From assembly GCF_900155915.1 (NCBI RefSeq), contig NZ_FTPO01000001.1:682001-746000 (forward strand): a DNA stretch of 64,000 nt. The letters are read 5' to 3'. A program made the position numbers and the translations under genes. The notes under the pieces were generated by a model. The model was not told where the DNA came from. It made no database searches and saw only the letters and a list, made by a program, of their open reading frames with translations. Source of the DNA: Microbacterium sp. RU33B (lineage in GTDB: Bacteria > Actinomycetota > Actinomycetes > Actinomycetales > Microbacteriaceae). This document shows positions 9,083-18,774 of this stretch, in pieces (positions within the stretch are counted from its first letter, which is position 1; each line of letters begins with the position of its first letter).

Positions 9083-9777
9083 GCGAGCACCTCGGAGATC
9101 TCGTCGAGGCCGATGCGGCGTCCGGTGAAGAACGGGACCTCTTCGCGCACGTGCCGGCGCGCTTCGGTCTGACGCAGGTGCCGCATGAGGTCGACGAGGT
9201 CGACGAGCTCGGGTGCCTCGAGGGCCAGGATCCACTCGTAGTCGCCGAGGGCGAACGAGGCCACGGTGTTGCTCAGCACCTGCGGGTACTCGGAGCCCTT
9301 GCGGCCGTGGTCGGCGAGCATCGTGCGCCGCTCGTCGTCGGGCAGCACGTACCACTCGTACGAGCGGACGAACGGGTACACCGTGATCCACTCCGCGGGG
9401 GCAAGTCCGCGCAGGAACGCGGGGGAGTGGTTGCGCGTGAACTCCGCCTCGCGGTGCACGCCCATCGCGTTCCATACCGGGAGCAGATCGGCGAGGGGCT
9501 GCGCGCGCCGCAGGGTGCGCAGAGCCGACTGCAGCACCTCCGGACCGGTGCCCGCGTCGAGGTCGGAGTGGAGCCACACCATCAGGTCGGCGTCGGCGCG
9601 CAGGCCCGAGACGTCGTACCAGCCGCGGATCGTGACGCCGGAGTCCTCGACCTGCCGAGCGGCATCGGCCAGGTCCATCCCCGTCGCGGGCTTCGCGGGA
9701 TCGCGACGGAACACCGCCCAGAGGGTGTACCCGAGCTTCTCGGATGCGGCGGGGGCGGACTGCGGGATCGTGCTCAT
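9079..9777 (-). CDS. hemQ: Coproheme decarboxylase, chlorite-dismutase family
   Basis: HemQ (ChdC) decarboxylates coproheme III to heme b, the final step of the coproporphyrin-dependent pathway of Gram-positive bacteria. The protein has 232 residues. Family features include [25 protein letters not shown], and the Trp-containing [14 protein letters not shown] followed by a C-terminal [14 protein letters not shown]. The ATG at 9777 was chosen over one at 9798 because GAGGAT lies 6 nt upstream of it and the extra seven residues are atypical. Its presence means protoheme is made through coproheme, with HemY acting on coproporphyrinogen. Confidence 0.94.
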   Translation of the reverse strand: MSTIPQSAPAASEKLGYTLWAVFRRDPAKPATGMDLADAARQVEDSGVTIRGWYDVSGLRADADLMVWLHSDLDAGTGPEVLQSALRTLRRAQPLADLLPVWNAMGVHREAEFTRNHSPAFLRGLAPAEWITVYPFVRSYEWYVLPDDERRTMLADHGRKGSEYPQVLSNTVASFALGDYEWILALEAPELVDLVDLMRHLRQTEARRHVREEVPFFTGRRIGLDEISEVLA

Positions 9778-9838
9778 GCCTCCATCCTCACCCGACATCG
9801 CACGGCGTGCTAATCGGCCGGTCAGTTCCGGAAAAGCT

Positions 9839-11056
9839 TCAGGAAGCGAGAAGGTTGACCGCGGTCGTCTCGGCGTGCGCCACGATGCCGGCGAGCCCCG
9901 ACCCTGCGACGGTCTCGCCGACGACGATCATGGCGGGGGCACCGGATGCCGCGGCGGGCCGGGTCCACGTGACGCGAGCGGCGTCGATCACCGACGCACG
10001 CGGCAGCTCCACGCCGAGGAGGTCCGCGGCATCCGCCCGCGCCGTCGCGACGTGCGCGCCGGGGTCGTCGTCGTACGACAGCCGCAGCACGTGGAGTCCG
10101 CCCGTGACCTCCCGCAGCCACGCCCACTTCGCCGTCGCGTGCGTGAGTGCGCGCGCCCGGATGCCGGGTGCGCCGTCGGCGACGAGAAGTCCGCTGCCGC
10201 GCGGCGCGGAATCGAGCGCACTCTGCTCGACGACGAGGGTCACGAGCACGATGTCGCGCCCCGGTTGCGCCGGTGCCGCGACACCGGGTGCCGCCGCGAC
10301 CACGGTGCCGCGCAGCGCGCGGACGTCGTCGACGTGCGAACCGAGTTGCACGTCGACGCCGAGGCGCGCGAGATCGCCGCCCAGCGCCGCGGGAAGGCGA
10401 TGGATGCCGCCACGCAGACCCGCGACGGCGGAGCCGGCCGGCGCGGCGGCGCGCAGCGCGAGGACGGCGGCGCCGAGCGACCCGTGGGCGTCGAGGGCCT
10501 CGCGCAGCCGGGGATGCGCGAGAGCGAGCCCGACCTCGTCGGCGCGACGGGAGTGCACGCCGCGGACGACGGGGGCGACGAGCTCCGCGAGCACGGCCTC
10601 TCCCATCCGGGCTCGCACGAGCGCGGCGAGGTCGTCGGGCACGTCGCCGAGCGGTGCGCGGTCGAGTTCGGCCGCCAGAGCCGCCGCCGGGGCGCCGATG
10701 ACTGCCGCGACGTCGGGAGCGAGCGGATCGCCGGGGATGCCGAGCACGCTCGTGGCGGGGAGGGGTGCGGCCGGGCCGACCGCCGGCTGCAGCCACGCCG
10801 GCCCGGGCCGCGGCAGGACGATGTCGCCGTCGAGCCCGAGCTCCGCGAGCAGCGCCGCGACGTACCCGCCGCGCACCGCGAAGCTCTCGGCGCCGGCATC
10901 CAGCTCTATCCCGCCGACGGTGTGCGCGGCGACGGTGCCCCCGAGCTGCTGCGACGACTCGTGCAGCACGACGGAGGCGCCGCCCAGCGCGAGGCGGCGC
11001 GCGACGACGAGGCCGGCAACCCCGCCGCCCACGACCTCGACGTCAGGAGCGGGCAT
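9839..11056 (-). CDS. hemY: Coproporphyrinogen III oxidase (HemY/CgoX-type FAD protein)
   Basis: FAD oxidase making coproporphyrin III from coproporphyrinogen III; older annotation calls it protoporphyrinogen oxidase HemG/HemY. It has 405 residues, somewhat short for a family of about 450-480. The N-terminal dinucleotide fold [15 protein letters not shown] is clear, followed by ESSQQLGG and DAGAESFAV. The C-terminus carries the second FAD-contact region ([23 protein letters not shown]). It starts 14 nt inside the end of hemE, so the pair is translationally coupled. A 61-nt gap separates it from hemQ. Confidence 0.9.
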   Translation of the reverse strand: MPAPDVEVVGGGVAGLVVARRLALGGASVVLHESSQQLGGTVAAHTVGGIELDAGAESFAVRGGYVAALLAELGLDGDIVLPRPGPAWLQPAVGPAAPLPATSVLGIPGDPLAPDVAAVIGAPAAALAAELDRAPLGDVPDDLAALVRARMGEAVLAELVAPVVRGVHSRRADEVGLALAHPRLREALDAHGSLGAAVLALRAAAPAGSAVAGLRGGIHRLPAALGGDLARLGVDVQLGSHVDDVRALRGTVVAAAPGVAAPAQPGRDIVLVTLVVEQSALDSAPRGSGLLVADGAPGIRARALTHATAKWAWLREVTGGLHVLRLSYDDDPGAHVATARADAADLLGVELPRASVIDAARVTWTRPAAASGAPAMIVVGETVAGSGLAGIVAHAETTAVNLLAS

Positions 11057-12101
11057 GCACGAGCTCGACGATGCGCGTGAGCACTCCGGGGTCGGTCTCG
11101 GGCGGCACGCCGTGTCCGAGGTTGAGCACGTGCGCCGGCGCGGCGCGGCCGCGGTCGAGCACATCGAGCACGTGGGCCTCGAGCACCGGCCAGGGGGCCT
11201 CGAGGAGAGCCGGGTCGATGTTGCCCTGCAGGGGGATGTCGCCGCCGAGCCGGCGCGAGGCCTCGTCGAGCGGAAGCCGCCAGTCGACGCCCATCACGTC
11301 GGCGCCGATCTCGCGCATCGACGTGAGCAGTTCGCCCGTGCCCACGCCGAAGTGCACGATCGGCACGCCCAGCGCCTTCGCCGGACCGATCGCCGCAGCC
11401 GAATGGGCGAGGACGTGGCTCCGGTAATCGGCGACGCTGAGCGATCCGGCCCACGAGTCGAAGAGCTGCGCCGCCGATGCCCCGGCGGCGACCTGGGCCT
11501 CGAGGAAAGCGCCGGTGATGGTCGCCGTCCACGCGAGGAGGGCGTTCCACGTCTCCGGGTCGGATTTCATGAGGGCCCGCGTGCGCAGCTGCTCGCGTGA
11601 CGGACCGCCTTCGACGAGGTACGAGGCGAGCGTGTAGGGCGCGCCCGCGAAGCCGATGAGCGGGGTCGCTCCGAGCTGTGCGACCGTGAGTGCGACCGCG
11701 TCGCGGATGGGCTGGAGTGCGGCGGGGTCGAGCGGAGGCAGCGCCGCGACATCCGCCGCGGACCGAACCGGAGACTCGAGCACGGGACCGCGACCGGGGA
11801 CGATCGTGACGTCGACTCCTGCGAGCCGCACCGGGATCACGATGTCGCTGAAGAAGATCGCGGCGTCCACGCCGTGCCGGCGCACGGGCTGCAGCGTGAT
11901 CTCGCTCGCCATCCCGGGGTCGAGGCAGGCGTCGAGCATGTCTGTGCCGACCCGGAGTTCCCGGTACTCGGGGAGGGATCGCCCCGCCTGCCGCATGAAC
12001 CAGACCGGCGTCACCTCCGGCCTGTCGGCGCGGTACGCACGGACGAGCCGGGAGTCGGTATGACGGTCTGCGGACGGGGACGGAGCCGAGTGGGAGTTCA
12101 C
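11043..12101 (-). CDS. hemE: Uroporphyrinogen decarboxylase
   Basis: Decarboxylates uroporphyrinogen III to coproporphyrinogen III. It has 352 residues. Substrate-site motifs are [24 protein letters not shown] (the substrate-organising Asp), LFDSWAG and [12 protein letters not shown]. The GTG at 12101 is preferred because TAATCT lies 7 nt before it and the resulting length fits the family; the frame is open further upstream and contains an ATG, but that would run into the hemA promoter. It is the first gene of the minus-strand heme operon. Confidence 0.95.
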   Translation of the reverse strand: MNSHSAPSPSADRHTDSRLVRAYRADRPEVTPVWFMRQAGRSLPEYRELRVGTDMLDACLDPGMASEITLQPVRRHGVDAAIFFSDIVIPVRLAGVDVTIVPGRGPVLESPVRSAADVAALPPLDPAALQPIRDAVALTVAQLGATPLIGFAGAPYTLASYLVEGGPSREQLRTRALMKSDPETWNALLAWTATITGAFLEAQVAAGASAAQLFDSWAGSLSVADYRSHVLAHSAAAIGPAKALGVPIVHFGVGTGELLTSMREIGADVMGVDWRLPLDEASRRLGGDIPLQGNIDPALLEAPWPVLEAHVLDVLDRGRAAPAHVLNLGHGVPPETDPGVLTRIVELVHARS

Positions 12102-12122
12102 AGCGTTAAGATTAGGCACGTG
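12099..12122. promoter_or_regulatory. Overlapping divergent leaderless promoters of hemE and hemA
   Basis: One AT-rich core, TTAAGATTA (12106-12114), supplies both -10 boxes. TAAGAT (12107-12112, plus) is 7 nt before the hemA GTG; TAATCT (12114-12109, minus) is 7 nt before the hemE GTG. The boxes share four base pairs, and only 18 bp separate the two start codons. Confidence 0.7.
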
Positions 12123-13364
12123 CTCCTGTGTCTCAGTGCGAGTCATCGCAACGCGTCGTTCGACGTGCTGGAGCGTCTGTCGATCGGCGCCCCCGCTGCG
12201 ACGCGCGCCCTCGTCGACGAGGAGCTCTTCGTCTCGGGAGCCGTCGTGCTCGCCACCTGCAACCGTTTCGAGGCGTATCTCGATTTCGACGAGCCACTCA
12301 CCGGAGGCGAGGCGGTCGCGCTCGAGTCCGTCGTGGAGGCACTGGCGGAGGCGAGCGATCTGGATGCCGGCATCCTCCGCGCGTCGGTGTCGGTGCACCG
12401 CGGCAACGACGTCGCAAGCCACCTCTTCGCCGTGACGAGCGGTCTCGAGTCGATCGTCGTGGGCGAGGAGGAGATCTCCGGCCAGGTCGGGCGCGCGCTC
12501 GACACGGCACGGGCCGGCGGCACCACGAGCCGTGCCCTGGAGCGCCTCTTCCAGAAGGCGACGCACACCAGCCGCGGCGTGCGCGGCCGCACCGCGCTCG
12601 GCGGTGCGCACCGCTCGCTCGTGCGGCTCGCCCTCCAGCTGGCGGACTCGCGGGTGGCAGACTGGTCGACGACCCGGGTCCTGGTCGTGGGAACGGGCCG
12701 GTACGCGGGCAAGACCGTCGGAGCCGTCCGGGCTCTCGGCGCCACCGACATCCGCGTGTTCTCGCCGTCGGGTCGGGCGGGGGCGTTCGCGGCCTCGCAC
12801 GGTCTCCTCGTGGAGGAGTCCTTCCCGGATGCCGCGTCCCGCGCCGATGTCGTCATCACGTGCACGACCGAGGCCGTCGTGCACGCCGACGCCCTGACGC
12901 CCGGCCGGCGGCTGCTGGTGATCGACCTCGGCCTGCCGCGGAACGTCGATCCGGATGTCGCCGGCGTCGCCGGTGTCGAGCTCCTCGATCTCGAGACGAT
13001 CAAGCTCCACGCCCCCCTCGAGCAGTTCGACGCGCACGACCACGCCCGCACTCTCGTGGGCGATGCCGCAGCCGAGTTCGCCGCCGACATCACGGCGGCC
13101 CCGGCCATCACCGTGCTGCGGGCCGAGGCCCACGCCGTGCTCGAAGCCGAGATCGCCCGTGCCCGCTCGCGCGGGGCGGGCGAGGAGACCGAGGCCGCTC
13201 TCCGGCACCTGGCCGGCGTCATCCTGCACGGCCCGTCGGTGCGCATCCGCGAGCTGGCCGCCGAAGGACGCATCGACGAGGTTCACGCTGCGCTCGAAGT
13301 GCTCCACGGCATCACGGTCGTGCCGGCCGCGCCCGAGGCGGAAGACGCCGCCGGGATCGCCTAG
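12120..13364 (+). CDS. hemA: Glutamyl-tRNA reductase
   Basis: Reduces glutamyl-tRNA(Glu) to glutamate-1-semialdehyde with NADPH, the committed step of C5 heme synthesis. It has 414 residues. The N-terminus [19 protein letters not shown] matches the family start. The catalytic cysteine is in [12 protein letters not shown], the substrate region [12 protein letters not shown] follows, and the NADPH fold begins [13 protein letters not shown] (the usual second Gly-x-Gly is altered). The GTG at 12120 is set by TAAGAT 7 nt upstream. Divergent from hemE, so the first and later pathway genes could be controlled together. Confidence 0.96.
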   Translation: MLLCLSASHRNASFDVLERLSIGAPAATRALVDEELFVSGAVVLATCNRFEAYLDFDEPLTGGEAVALESVVEALAEASDLDAGILRASVSVHRGNDVASHLFAVTSGLESIVVGEEEISGQVGRALDTARAGGTTSRALERLFQKATHTSRGVRGRTALGGAHRSLVRLALQLADSRVADWSTTRVLVVGTGRYAGKTVGAVRALGATDIRVFSPSGRAGAFAASHGLLVEESFPDAASRADVVITCTTEAVVHADALTPGRRLLVIDLGLPRNVDPDVAGVAGVELLDLETIKLHAPLEQFDAHDHARTLVGDAAAEFAADITAAPAITVLRAEAHAVLEAEIARARSRGAGEETEAALRHLAGVILHGPSVRIRELAAEGRIDEVHAALEVLHGITVVPAAPEAEDAAGIA

Positions 13365-13373
13365 TCGACGCAC

Positions 13374-13413
13374 GGATGCCGCGTCCCCCGGCTTCGGCGG
13401 GGACGCGGCATCC
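13374..13413. terminator. Bidirectional terminator between hemA and the acyl-CoA ligase
   Basis: A 15-bp perfect stem, GGATGCCGCGTCCCC with its complement at 13399-13413, and a 10-nt loop. It lies between two convergent stop codons. There is no T run, as is common in GC-rich actinobacteria. Confidence 0.85.
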
Positions 13414-13429
13414 GTCTTCCGCGTCGAGA

Positions 13430-15022
13430 CTACGCCGTCGCGCCTTCGCGCGCACGGAGGTCTTTGCGCAGGATCTTGCCCGAGGCGGACTTGGGGATCG
13501 CATCGATGAACTCGACGCGGCGCACCTTCTTGTGCGGCGCGAGGTTCTCGGCCACGTACGCCATGACCTCGTCGGCCTCGAGCCCGGAGTCGGGGGCGGC
13601 GACGATGAACGCCTTCGGGATCTCCTGCCTGTCGTCGTCGAGCACGCCGACGACGGCGGCGTCCATGATCTTCGGATGCCCGAGCAGCAGCGCCTCGAGC
13701 TCGGCCGGCGCGATCTGGTAGCCCTTGTACTTGATGAGCTCCTTGACGCGGTCGACGATCGTGAACCAGCCGCGTTCGTCGTACGTGGCCACGTCGCCGG
13801 TGTGCAGGAAACCCTCGGCGTCGAGCGTCTCGGCCGTCGCCTCCGGCTTGCCCAGGTACCCGAGCATCACGTTCGGGCCCTTGATCCACAGTTCACCCGG
13901 CCGGGTGCGTCCGTCGGCGTCGATCTCGGTGATCTCCTCGCCGGTGTCGAGGTCGATGAGCTTGCAGACCTGGTTGGGCAGGAGCGTCCCCACCGAGCTC
14001 ACCGGCACGTCGTCACGGTCGTACGGCATCGCGTGCGACACGGGGCTCAGTTCGCTCATGCCGTATCCCTGCATCATGCGGGCGTGGAGCCGGCGGCCGG
14101 CCGCCTCGGCCGTCTCGCCGTCGAGCGGCGCGGCGCCGGAGAACACGGTGTGGACGGTGGAGATGTCGAACTGGTCGACGATCGGATGCTTCGCCAGAGC
14201 GACGGCGATCGGCGGTGCGATGTAGAGATACGTGCAGCCGAACGTCTGGATGTGGGTGAGGAAGTCCACCAGGTCGAACCTGGGCATCGTCACGAGGCTG
14301 GCCCGCTGCTTCAGGGCGAGGTTGAGCAGCACCGTGAGGCCGTAGATGTGGAAGAACGGCAGCACCGCGAGCACGCGGTCGGTGTCGCGCAGGTCGATGT
14401 TCGCGCGCGACTGCTGCACGTTGGCGACGAGATTGCGGTGGCTCAGCATCACGCCCTTCGGGATGCCCGTCGTCCCGGAGGAGTAGGGGAGCGCGGCGAC
14501 GTGCGTGGCGGGGTCGAACACGACCTCCGGCGCCGGATGCCGCTCACCGAGCAGGTCGCGCAGGCTCGGGTGCCCCTCCGCGCCGTCGAGCACGATGACG
14601 TTCTCCCGCGGCATCCCGACCGCGTCCGCCGCGGCGCTCGCCGCGGCCAGCAGCGGACTCACGGTGACGAACCAGGTGGCCCCGGCGTCGCGGAGCTGCT
14701 TCTCGATCTCGGCCGCGGTGTAGAGGGAGTTGATCGTCGTGACGGCGGCGCCGGCGCGCAGCGCTCCGTGGAACACCGTTGCGAACGCGGGCACGTTGGG
14801 GCAGAGCAGCGCGAGGACGGTGTCGGTGCCCACGCCCCGGGCCGCCAGGGCGCCGGCGAACGCGTCGATCTGCGTCCGCAGCTGGCCGTAGGTGGTCTCG
14901 GCTCCGGATGCCGGATCGATCAGCGCGATCCGGGCGAGATCGTCGTCGTCGAGCGACGCGAACAGGAAGTCGTAGACGCTGACATCGGGGATCTCGACGT
15001 CGGGCTGAGGGCTGGTGAACAC
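13430..15022 (-). CDS. AMP-dependent acyl-CoA ligase (4-coumarate-CoA ligase-like)
   Basis: ANL-superfamily enzyme that adenylates a carboxylic acid and transfers it to CoA. It has 530 residues. The P-loop [16 protein letters not shown], the A5 motif [10 protein letters not shown], the hinge [18 protein letters not shown], and the catalytic lysine in [14 protein letters not shown] are all present. The sequence is closest in style to 4-coumarate- and fatty-acyl-CoA ligases; the acyl substrate is not readable. The GTG at 15022 has AAGGAG upstream at good spacing. It stands alone, convergent with hemA. Confidence 0.9.
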   Translation of the reverse strand: MFTSPQPDVEIPDVSVYDFLFASLDDDDLARIALIDPASGAETTYGQLRTQIDAFAGALAARGVGTDTVLALLCPNVPAFATVFHGALRAGAAVTTINSLYTAAEIEKQLRDAGATWFVTVSPLLAAASAAADAVGMPRENVIVLDGAEGHPSLRDLLGERHPAPEVVFDPATHVAALPYSSGTTGIPKGVMLSHRNLVANVQQSRANIDLRDTDRVLAVLPFFHIYGLTVLLNLALKQRASLVTMPRFDLVDFLTHIQTFGCTYLYIAPPIAVALAKHPIVDQFDISTVHTVFSGAAPLDGETAEAAGRRLHARMMQGYGMSELSPVSHAMPYDRDDVPVSSVGTLLPNQVCKLIDLDTGEEITEIDADGRTRPGELWIKGPNVMLGYLGKPEATAETLDAEGFLHTGDVATYDERGWFTIVDRVKELIKYKGYQIAPAELEALLLGHPKIMDAAVVGVLDDDRQEIPKAFIVAAPDSGLEADEVMAYVAENLAPHKKVRRVEFIDAIPKSASGKILRKDLRAREGATA

Positions 15023-15091
15023 GGGTCTCCTTCGACGGTCCACCGTCGCGGCTGCGTCGCCGCGACGATGGGGTCCATCATGCCACCGGGT

Positions 15092-16168
15092 TCAGTGCGC
15101 GAGGACGGCGCGGCGCCCTCCCGTGGCGAGCCGTTCCGCCGCGAGACCCTCCGCGGCCGACAGGGGCGTGACTCCGCGCTCCTCGGCCTCGCGGAAGATG
15201 TGCCGCACGGTGTCGCCGATCGCCGCGACGCGCTCCATGATCTCGGTGCGGGAGCCGATGTGCTTGGCCTCCAGGTCGAGGTAGATCACGCCGCCGGCGT
15301 TCACGACGAAGTCGGGCGCGTACAGGATGCCGCGACCGGCCAGGCGCTCGGCGCCCTCGCGGGCGGCGAGCGGGTTGTTCGCGGGACCGCAGACCGCGCG
15401 CGCGTCGAGGGCGTCGATGACCTCGTCGGTGAGGAGGCCGCCGATACCGGCGGGCACGAAGACGTCGGCGGGCACGAGGTGCTCTTCGCCGGGCATGCTC
15501 CAGTGCGCGCCGAGCTCGACGGCGAGATCGCGCTTGGCCGGATTGACGTCGGTCACGGTGAGCACGGCGCCCTCTGCCGCGAGGCGCACCGCGAGACGGC
15601 TGCCGACCTGCCCGAGACCCGACACCGTGATGCGCCGCCCGGCGACGTCGGCCGAACCCGAGATGTGCTCGAGGGTGGCGCGGAGCGATTCGTACACGCC
15701 GAGGCTCGTGGGACCGGCGGGCTCGCCCGATCCGCCCACCGCGTCGGGGAGGCCCACCACGTGATCGGTGCGCTCGCTGACGACGAGCATGTCGTCGGTC
15801 GTCGATCCGACGTCCTCAGCCGTACGGTACAGACCCGCGAGCGACTCGACGGCGTCGCCGAGGTCGAGGAAAGCGGCGCGACGGCGCTCGGCATCGAGCA
15901 CGGTGCCGGGCTCGAGCGCGATGACCGACTTGCCGCCGCCGGCGTCGAGTCCGGCTGCGGCGTTCTTGAGCGTCATGGCCGCCGAGAGGCGCAGGGCGTC
16001 TCCGAGGCCGTCGCTCCAGTGCGGGTAGGTCCACAGGCGGGCTCCGCCGAGGGCCGAGCCGAGCACCGAGGAGTGCAGCGCGACGGCGATGAACAGGCCG
16101 CTGCGGCGACCGGTGACGACCTCGACACGCTCGTGCGTGAACTCGGGCAGGGGCAGGTGGTGGGTCAT
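15092..16168 (-). CDS. Leucine/valine/phenylalanine-type amino acid dehydrogenase
   Basis: NAD-dependent oxidative deaminase of the Glu/Leu/Phe/Val dehydrogenase family, 358 residues. The catalytic lysine lies in the MTLKNAAAGLDAGGGKSVI region (substrate and catalytic Lys pair), and the Rossmann motif is VSGLGQVGSRLAVRL. GPANNPL and APDFVVNAGGVI are typical of branched-chain amino acid dehydrogenases, so valine or leucine is the likely substrate. GAAGAGGA precedes the ATG at 16168. An upstream hairpin and inverted repeat suggest regulation. Confidence 0.9.
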   Translation of the reverse strand: MTHHLPLPEFTHERVEVVTGRRSGLFIAVALHSSVLGSALGGARLWTYPHWSDGLGDALRLSAAMTLKNAAAGLDAGGGKSVIALEPGTVLDAERRRAAFLDLGDAVESLAGLYRTAEDVGSTTDDMLVVSERTDHVVGLPDAVGGSGEPAGPTSLGVYESLRATLEHISGSADVAGRRITVSGLGQVGSRLAVRLAAEGAVLTVTDVNPAKRDLAVELGAHWSMPGEEHLVPADVFVPAGIGGLLTDEVIDALDARAVCGPANNPLAAREGAERLAGRGILYAPDFVVNAGGVIYLDLEAKHIGSRTEIMERVAAIGDTVRHIFREAEERGVTPLSAAEGLAAERLATGGRRAVLAH

Positions 16169-16208
16169 CGCGATCCTCTTCCGGCTGGCCTCGTGGGCTG
16201 TGCGCTCC

Positions 16209-16232
16209 GGATGCCTCGGCGTTGAGGCATCC
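16209..16232. terminator. Hairpin between the P-type ATPase and the amino acid dehydrogenase
   Basis: GGATGCCTC and GAGGCATCC, a 9-bp stem with a 6-nt loop. It lies 64-87 nt after the ATPase stop and 41-64 nt before the dehydrogenase ATG; it could end the ATPase message or act in the dehydrogenase leader. Confidence 0.6.
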
Positions 16233-16257
16233 GGTCTCATTGCACCATCTCCGGGCG

Positions 16258-16285
16258 GAGTGATCAACCTGTCCTTCGATCACTC
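16258..16285. promoter_or_regulatory. 8-bp inverted repeat, candidate operator upstream of the amino acid dehydrogenase
   Basis: GAGTGATC and GATCACTC separated by 12 nt, so half-site centres are 20 bp apart, close to two helical turns. The regulator is unknown; no Lrp-type gene is adjacent. Confidence 0.4.
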
Positions 16286-16295
16286 AGCACAATGC

Positions 16296-18206
16296 TCAGG
16301 ATGCGAGGGCTTCCGCGGGAGGAACTGCGGCGTTCTGCGTGGCGGAGCCGGTGTCGAGCACGACCGGGGGCCCGGTGAGGGCCCTCAGCGCGTAGAGGAT
16401 CGTGGCGAGGTCGACGACCTCCTGCACGAGAGCGCCGACGACGGCGGGGATGACCCCGGTGGTCGCGATGAGCATGAGCGCGATGCTGAGGACGATGCCG
16501 ATCCAGATGGCGGTGTACGCGACGCGGAGCGTGTGCCGACCGATCGCGATCGCCTCCACGACCTTGGCGAGCGAGTCCTTGAGGATCACGACGTCGGCGG
16601 CGTCGCCCGCCGCAGTGGATCCTTTCGCGCCCATGGCGATGCCGACGTCGGCAGCGGCGAGCACGGGAGCGTCGTTCACGCCGTCGCCGACCATCAGCAC
16701 GGGGCGTGGCCGCAGCGCGCCGGCGAGATGCACCTTCTCGGCGGGGAGCAGCTCGGCGTGCACGTCGGTGATGCCGACCTCGGCGGCTACGGCCTCGGCC
16801 GTCGGGCGCGCGTCGCCGGTGAGCATGACGATGCGCTCGATGCCGTTGGCGCGCAGCCACGCCACGACGCCGGGTGCCTCGTCCCGGGGGTCGTCGGCCA
16901 GGACGATGGTTCCCGCGAATCGGCCGTCGACCGCGACGTACGCCGCAGCCTGGCCCGCGGAGAGCTCGGCGCGCTCGGTGTCGGGGGCGAGCGAGGCGAT
17001 GTAGGCCGGCTTGCCCACCACGACCTCGCGCCCTTCGATGAGGGCCGTGACGCCGTTGGTCGCGATCTCCCGCGCCTCGGCCGCACCGTGCAGCGCAAGA
17101 CCGCGGTCGGCGGCGGCGCGGCGGATGCCGTCGGCCAGCACGTGGCTCGAGTACTGCTCGGCCGAGGCTGCCAGAGCGAGCACCTCGTCGGCGTCGAAGC
17201 CGGGTGCCGCGTGCACGGCCACGAGCTCGGGGCGCCCCTGCGTCAGCGTGCCCGTCTTGTCGAACGCGGCCGAGCGGATGCGGGCGAGCTGTTCGACGAC
17301 CGCGCCGCCCTTGAGGATCACCCCGGCCTTCGCTGCCCGCGACAGACCGCCGAGGAAGGCGACGGGTGCCGCGATCAGGAGGGGGCAGGGCGTGGCGAGC
17401 ACGAGCACCTCCGCGAAGCGCGCCGGGTCGCCCGAGAGGCCCCAGGCGGCGCCGGCGATGACGAGCGAGACGGCGGTGAAGGGGATCGCGAACCGGTCGG
17501 CCAGGCGAACGACGGGGGCCCGCGACCCCTCCGCTTCGCGGACGAGGGCGACGATCTGCTGGTACTGGCTGTCGGCGCTGCGCCGGGTCGCGCGGATGCG
17601 AACGGCGCGCGAGCCGTTCACCGAGCCCGACAGCACTTCGTCGCCGGCTTCGCGGGTGACCGGGAGGCTCTCGCCCGTGATCGAGGACTCGTCGAAGGAC
17701 CCCGACTCGGTGAGCAGGACGCCGTCGACCGGCACGACCTCCGCCGGCCGCACGAGCAGGACGTTGCCGACCTCCACGTCGTCGGCCGCGACATCCTGCA
17801 CGTCGTCCGCCGTCGCCTCCGACGGATGCACGATGACGTGCGCGAGCTGCGGAGCCCGGTCGAGCAGGGCGGTCAGCTCGCGCTTGGCGCGGCGGCCGGC
17901 GTAGTCTTCGAGCGCCTCACCGCCGGAGAGCATGAGGACGATGATGAGCGAGGCGACGTACTCGCCCACGGCGAGCGTGGCCACCATCGCCACGACCGCC
18001 AGGACGTCGAGTCCGACATGGCCGCGCAGCACGTCGCGGATCATGCCGATCAGGGTCCACAGGATGACGATCGAGACGTAGACCGTCGCGATCCACCTGC
18101 TCGTCTGATCGAGGCCGGCGAGATCGAGAGCGAGCACCGCGATGCCCACGAGGACCGTGACGGTGATCACCGGGTACCGCGAGAGGATCCGCCACAGTCG
18201 GCTCAT
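16296..18206 (-). CDS. Heavy-metal-type P-type ATPase lacking an N-terminal metal domain
   Basis: Integral-membrane cation pump, 636 residues. Present are the phosphatase loop TGES (178-181), the phosphorylated D316 in DKTGTLT, and the hinge GDGVNDAPVL. The transmembrane metal motif reads TPCPLL (272-277) rather than CPC. The nucleotide-domain His-Pro pair of the P1B group is SSHVL, without the Pro. There is no N-terminal HMA domain. Two N-terminal and two C-terminal helix pairs flank the core. Metal specificity cannot be told. The start at 18206 is chosen by a GAGACT hexamer 6 nt upstream; an ATG at 18242 is an alternative. Confidence 0.88.
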   Translation of the reverse strand: MSRLWRILSRYPVITVTVLVGIAVLALDLAGLDQTSRWIATVYVSIVILWTLIGMIRDVLRGHVGLDVLAVVAMVATLAVGEYVASLIIVLMLSGGEALEDYAGRRAKRELTALLDRAPQLAHVIVHPSEATADDVQDVAADDVEVGNVLLVRPAEVVPVDGVLLTESGSFDESSITGESLPVTREAGDEVLSGSVNGSRAVRIRATRRSADSQYQQIVALVREAEGSRAPVVRLADRFAIPFTAVSLVIAGAAWGLSGDPARFAEVLVLATPCPLLIAAPVAFLGGLSRAAKAGVILKGGAVVEQLARIRSAAFDKTGTLTQGRPELVAVHAAPGFDADEVLALAASAEQYSSHVLADGIRRAAADRGLALHGAAEAREIATNGVTALIEGREVVVGKPAYIASLAPDTERAELSAGQAAAYVAVDGRFAGTIVLADDPRDEAPGVVAWLRANGIERIVMLTGDARPTAEAVAAEVGITDVHAELLPAEKVHLAGALRPRPVLMVGDGVNDAPVLAAADVGIAMGAKGSTAAGDAADVVILKDSLAKVVEAIAIGRHTLRVAYTAIWIGIVLSIALMLIATTGVIPAVVGALVQEVVDLATILYALRALTGPPVVLDTGSATQNAAVPPAEALAS

Positions 18207-18285
18207 GCCCTGAGTCTCGACCAGATCCCGCGGCACCGCCATGCAGGTGAGGCGACCCTTCGCCTCCGCCCGCCCGTCGTCGCCC

Positions 18286-18291
18286 TAAGCT
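18286..18291 (+). promoter_or_regulatory. Putative leaderless -10 of the YbaK gene
   Basis: TAAGCT, 6 nt before the GTG at 18298. Confidence 0.65.
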
Positions 18292-18297
18292 GACCGG

Positions 18298-18774
18298 GTG
18301 ACCGCGCACCTCTCGCCCCGCAGCCGTCTCGTCCACGACGCCCTTCGCGCCGCCGGCATCCCGGGGGAGATCGTGGTGCTCCCGGATGCCGCGTCGACCG
18401 CGGTGCTCGCGGCCGCGGCCCTCGGCGTCGAGGTCGGGGCGATCGCGAACAGTCTCGTGTTCTGGTCCGACGGCGAGCCGATCCTCGTCATGACGAGCGG
18501 ATCGCATCGCGTCGACACCGCGGCGCTCGCCGAGCGTCTCGGGCGCGCCGAGATCGTCCGGGCGACGCCGGAGCAGGTGCGCGAGGCGACGGGTCAGGCC
18601 ATCGGCGGGGTCGCCCCCGTCGGGCATCCCGCGCCCCTCACGACGATCATCGACGAGGCGCTCGCCGACCACCCGGAGATCTGGGCGGCCGGCGGCACGC
18701 CGCACACCGTCTTCCCTCTGACGTACGACGAGCTCGTCGTCCTCACCGGCGGACGCGTCGTCAGGGTCGACTGA
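18298..18774 (+). CDS. YbaK/EbsC-family aminoacyl-tRNA deacylase
   Basis: Editing-domain protein, 158 residues, the usual size for free-standing deacylases that hydrolyse misacylated tRNA (often Cys-tRNA(Pro)). The catalytic-type lysine position of YbaK is replaced by NSLVFW in GVEVGAIANSLVFWSD, as in several EbsC-like members. GGVAPVGHP (the conserved G-x-x-P-x-G region) and the C-terminal AAGGTPHTVFPL fit the family. The 3' end overlaps the debranching enzyme gene by 14 nt, tail to tail. Confidence 0.88.
   Translation: MTAHLSPRSRLVHDALRAAGIPGEIVVLPDAASTAVLAAAALGVEVGAIANSLVFWSDGEPILVMTSGSHRVDTAALAERLGRAEIVRATPEQVREATGQAIGGVAPVGHPAPLTTIIDEALADHPEIWAAGGTPHTVFPLTYDELVVLTGGRVVRVD

Noticed and set aside
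12060..12120. Heme- or tRNA-responsive leader RNA before hemA
   Set aside because: With the -10 only 7 nt from the start codon there is no room for a leader.
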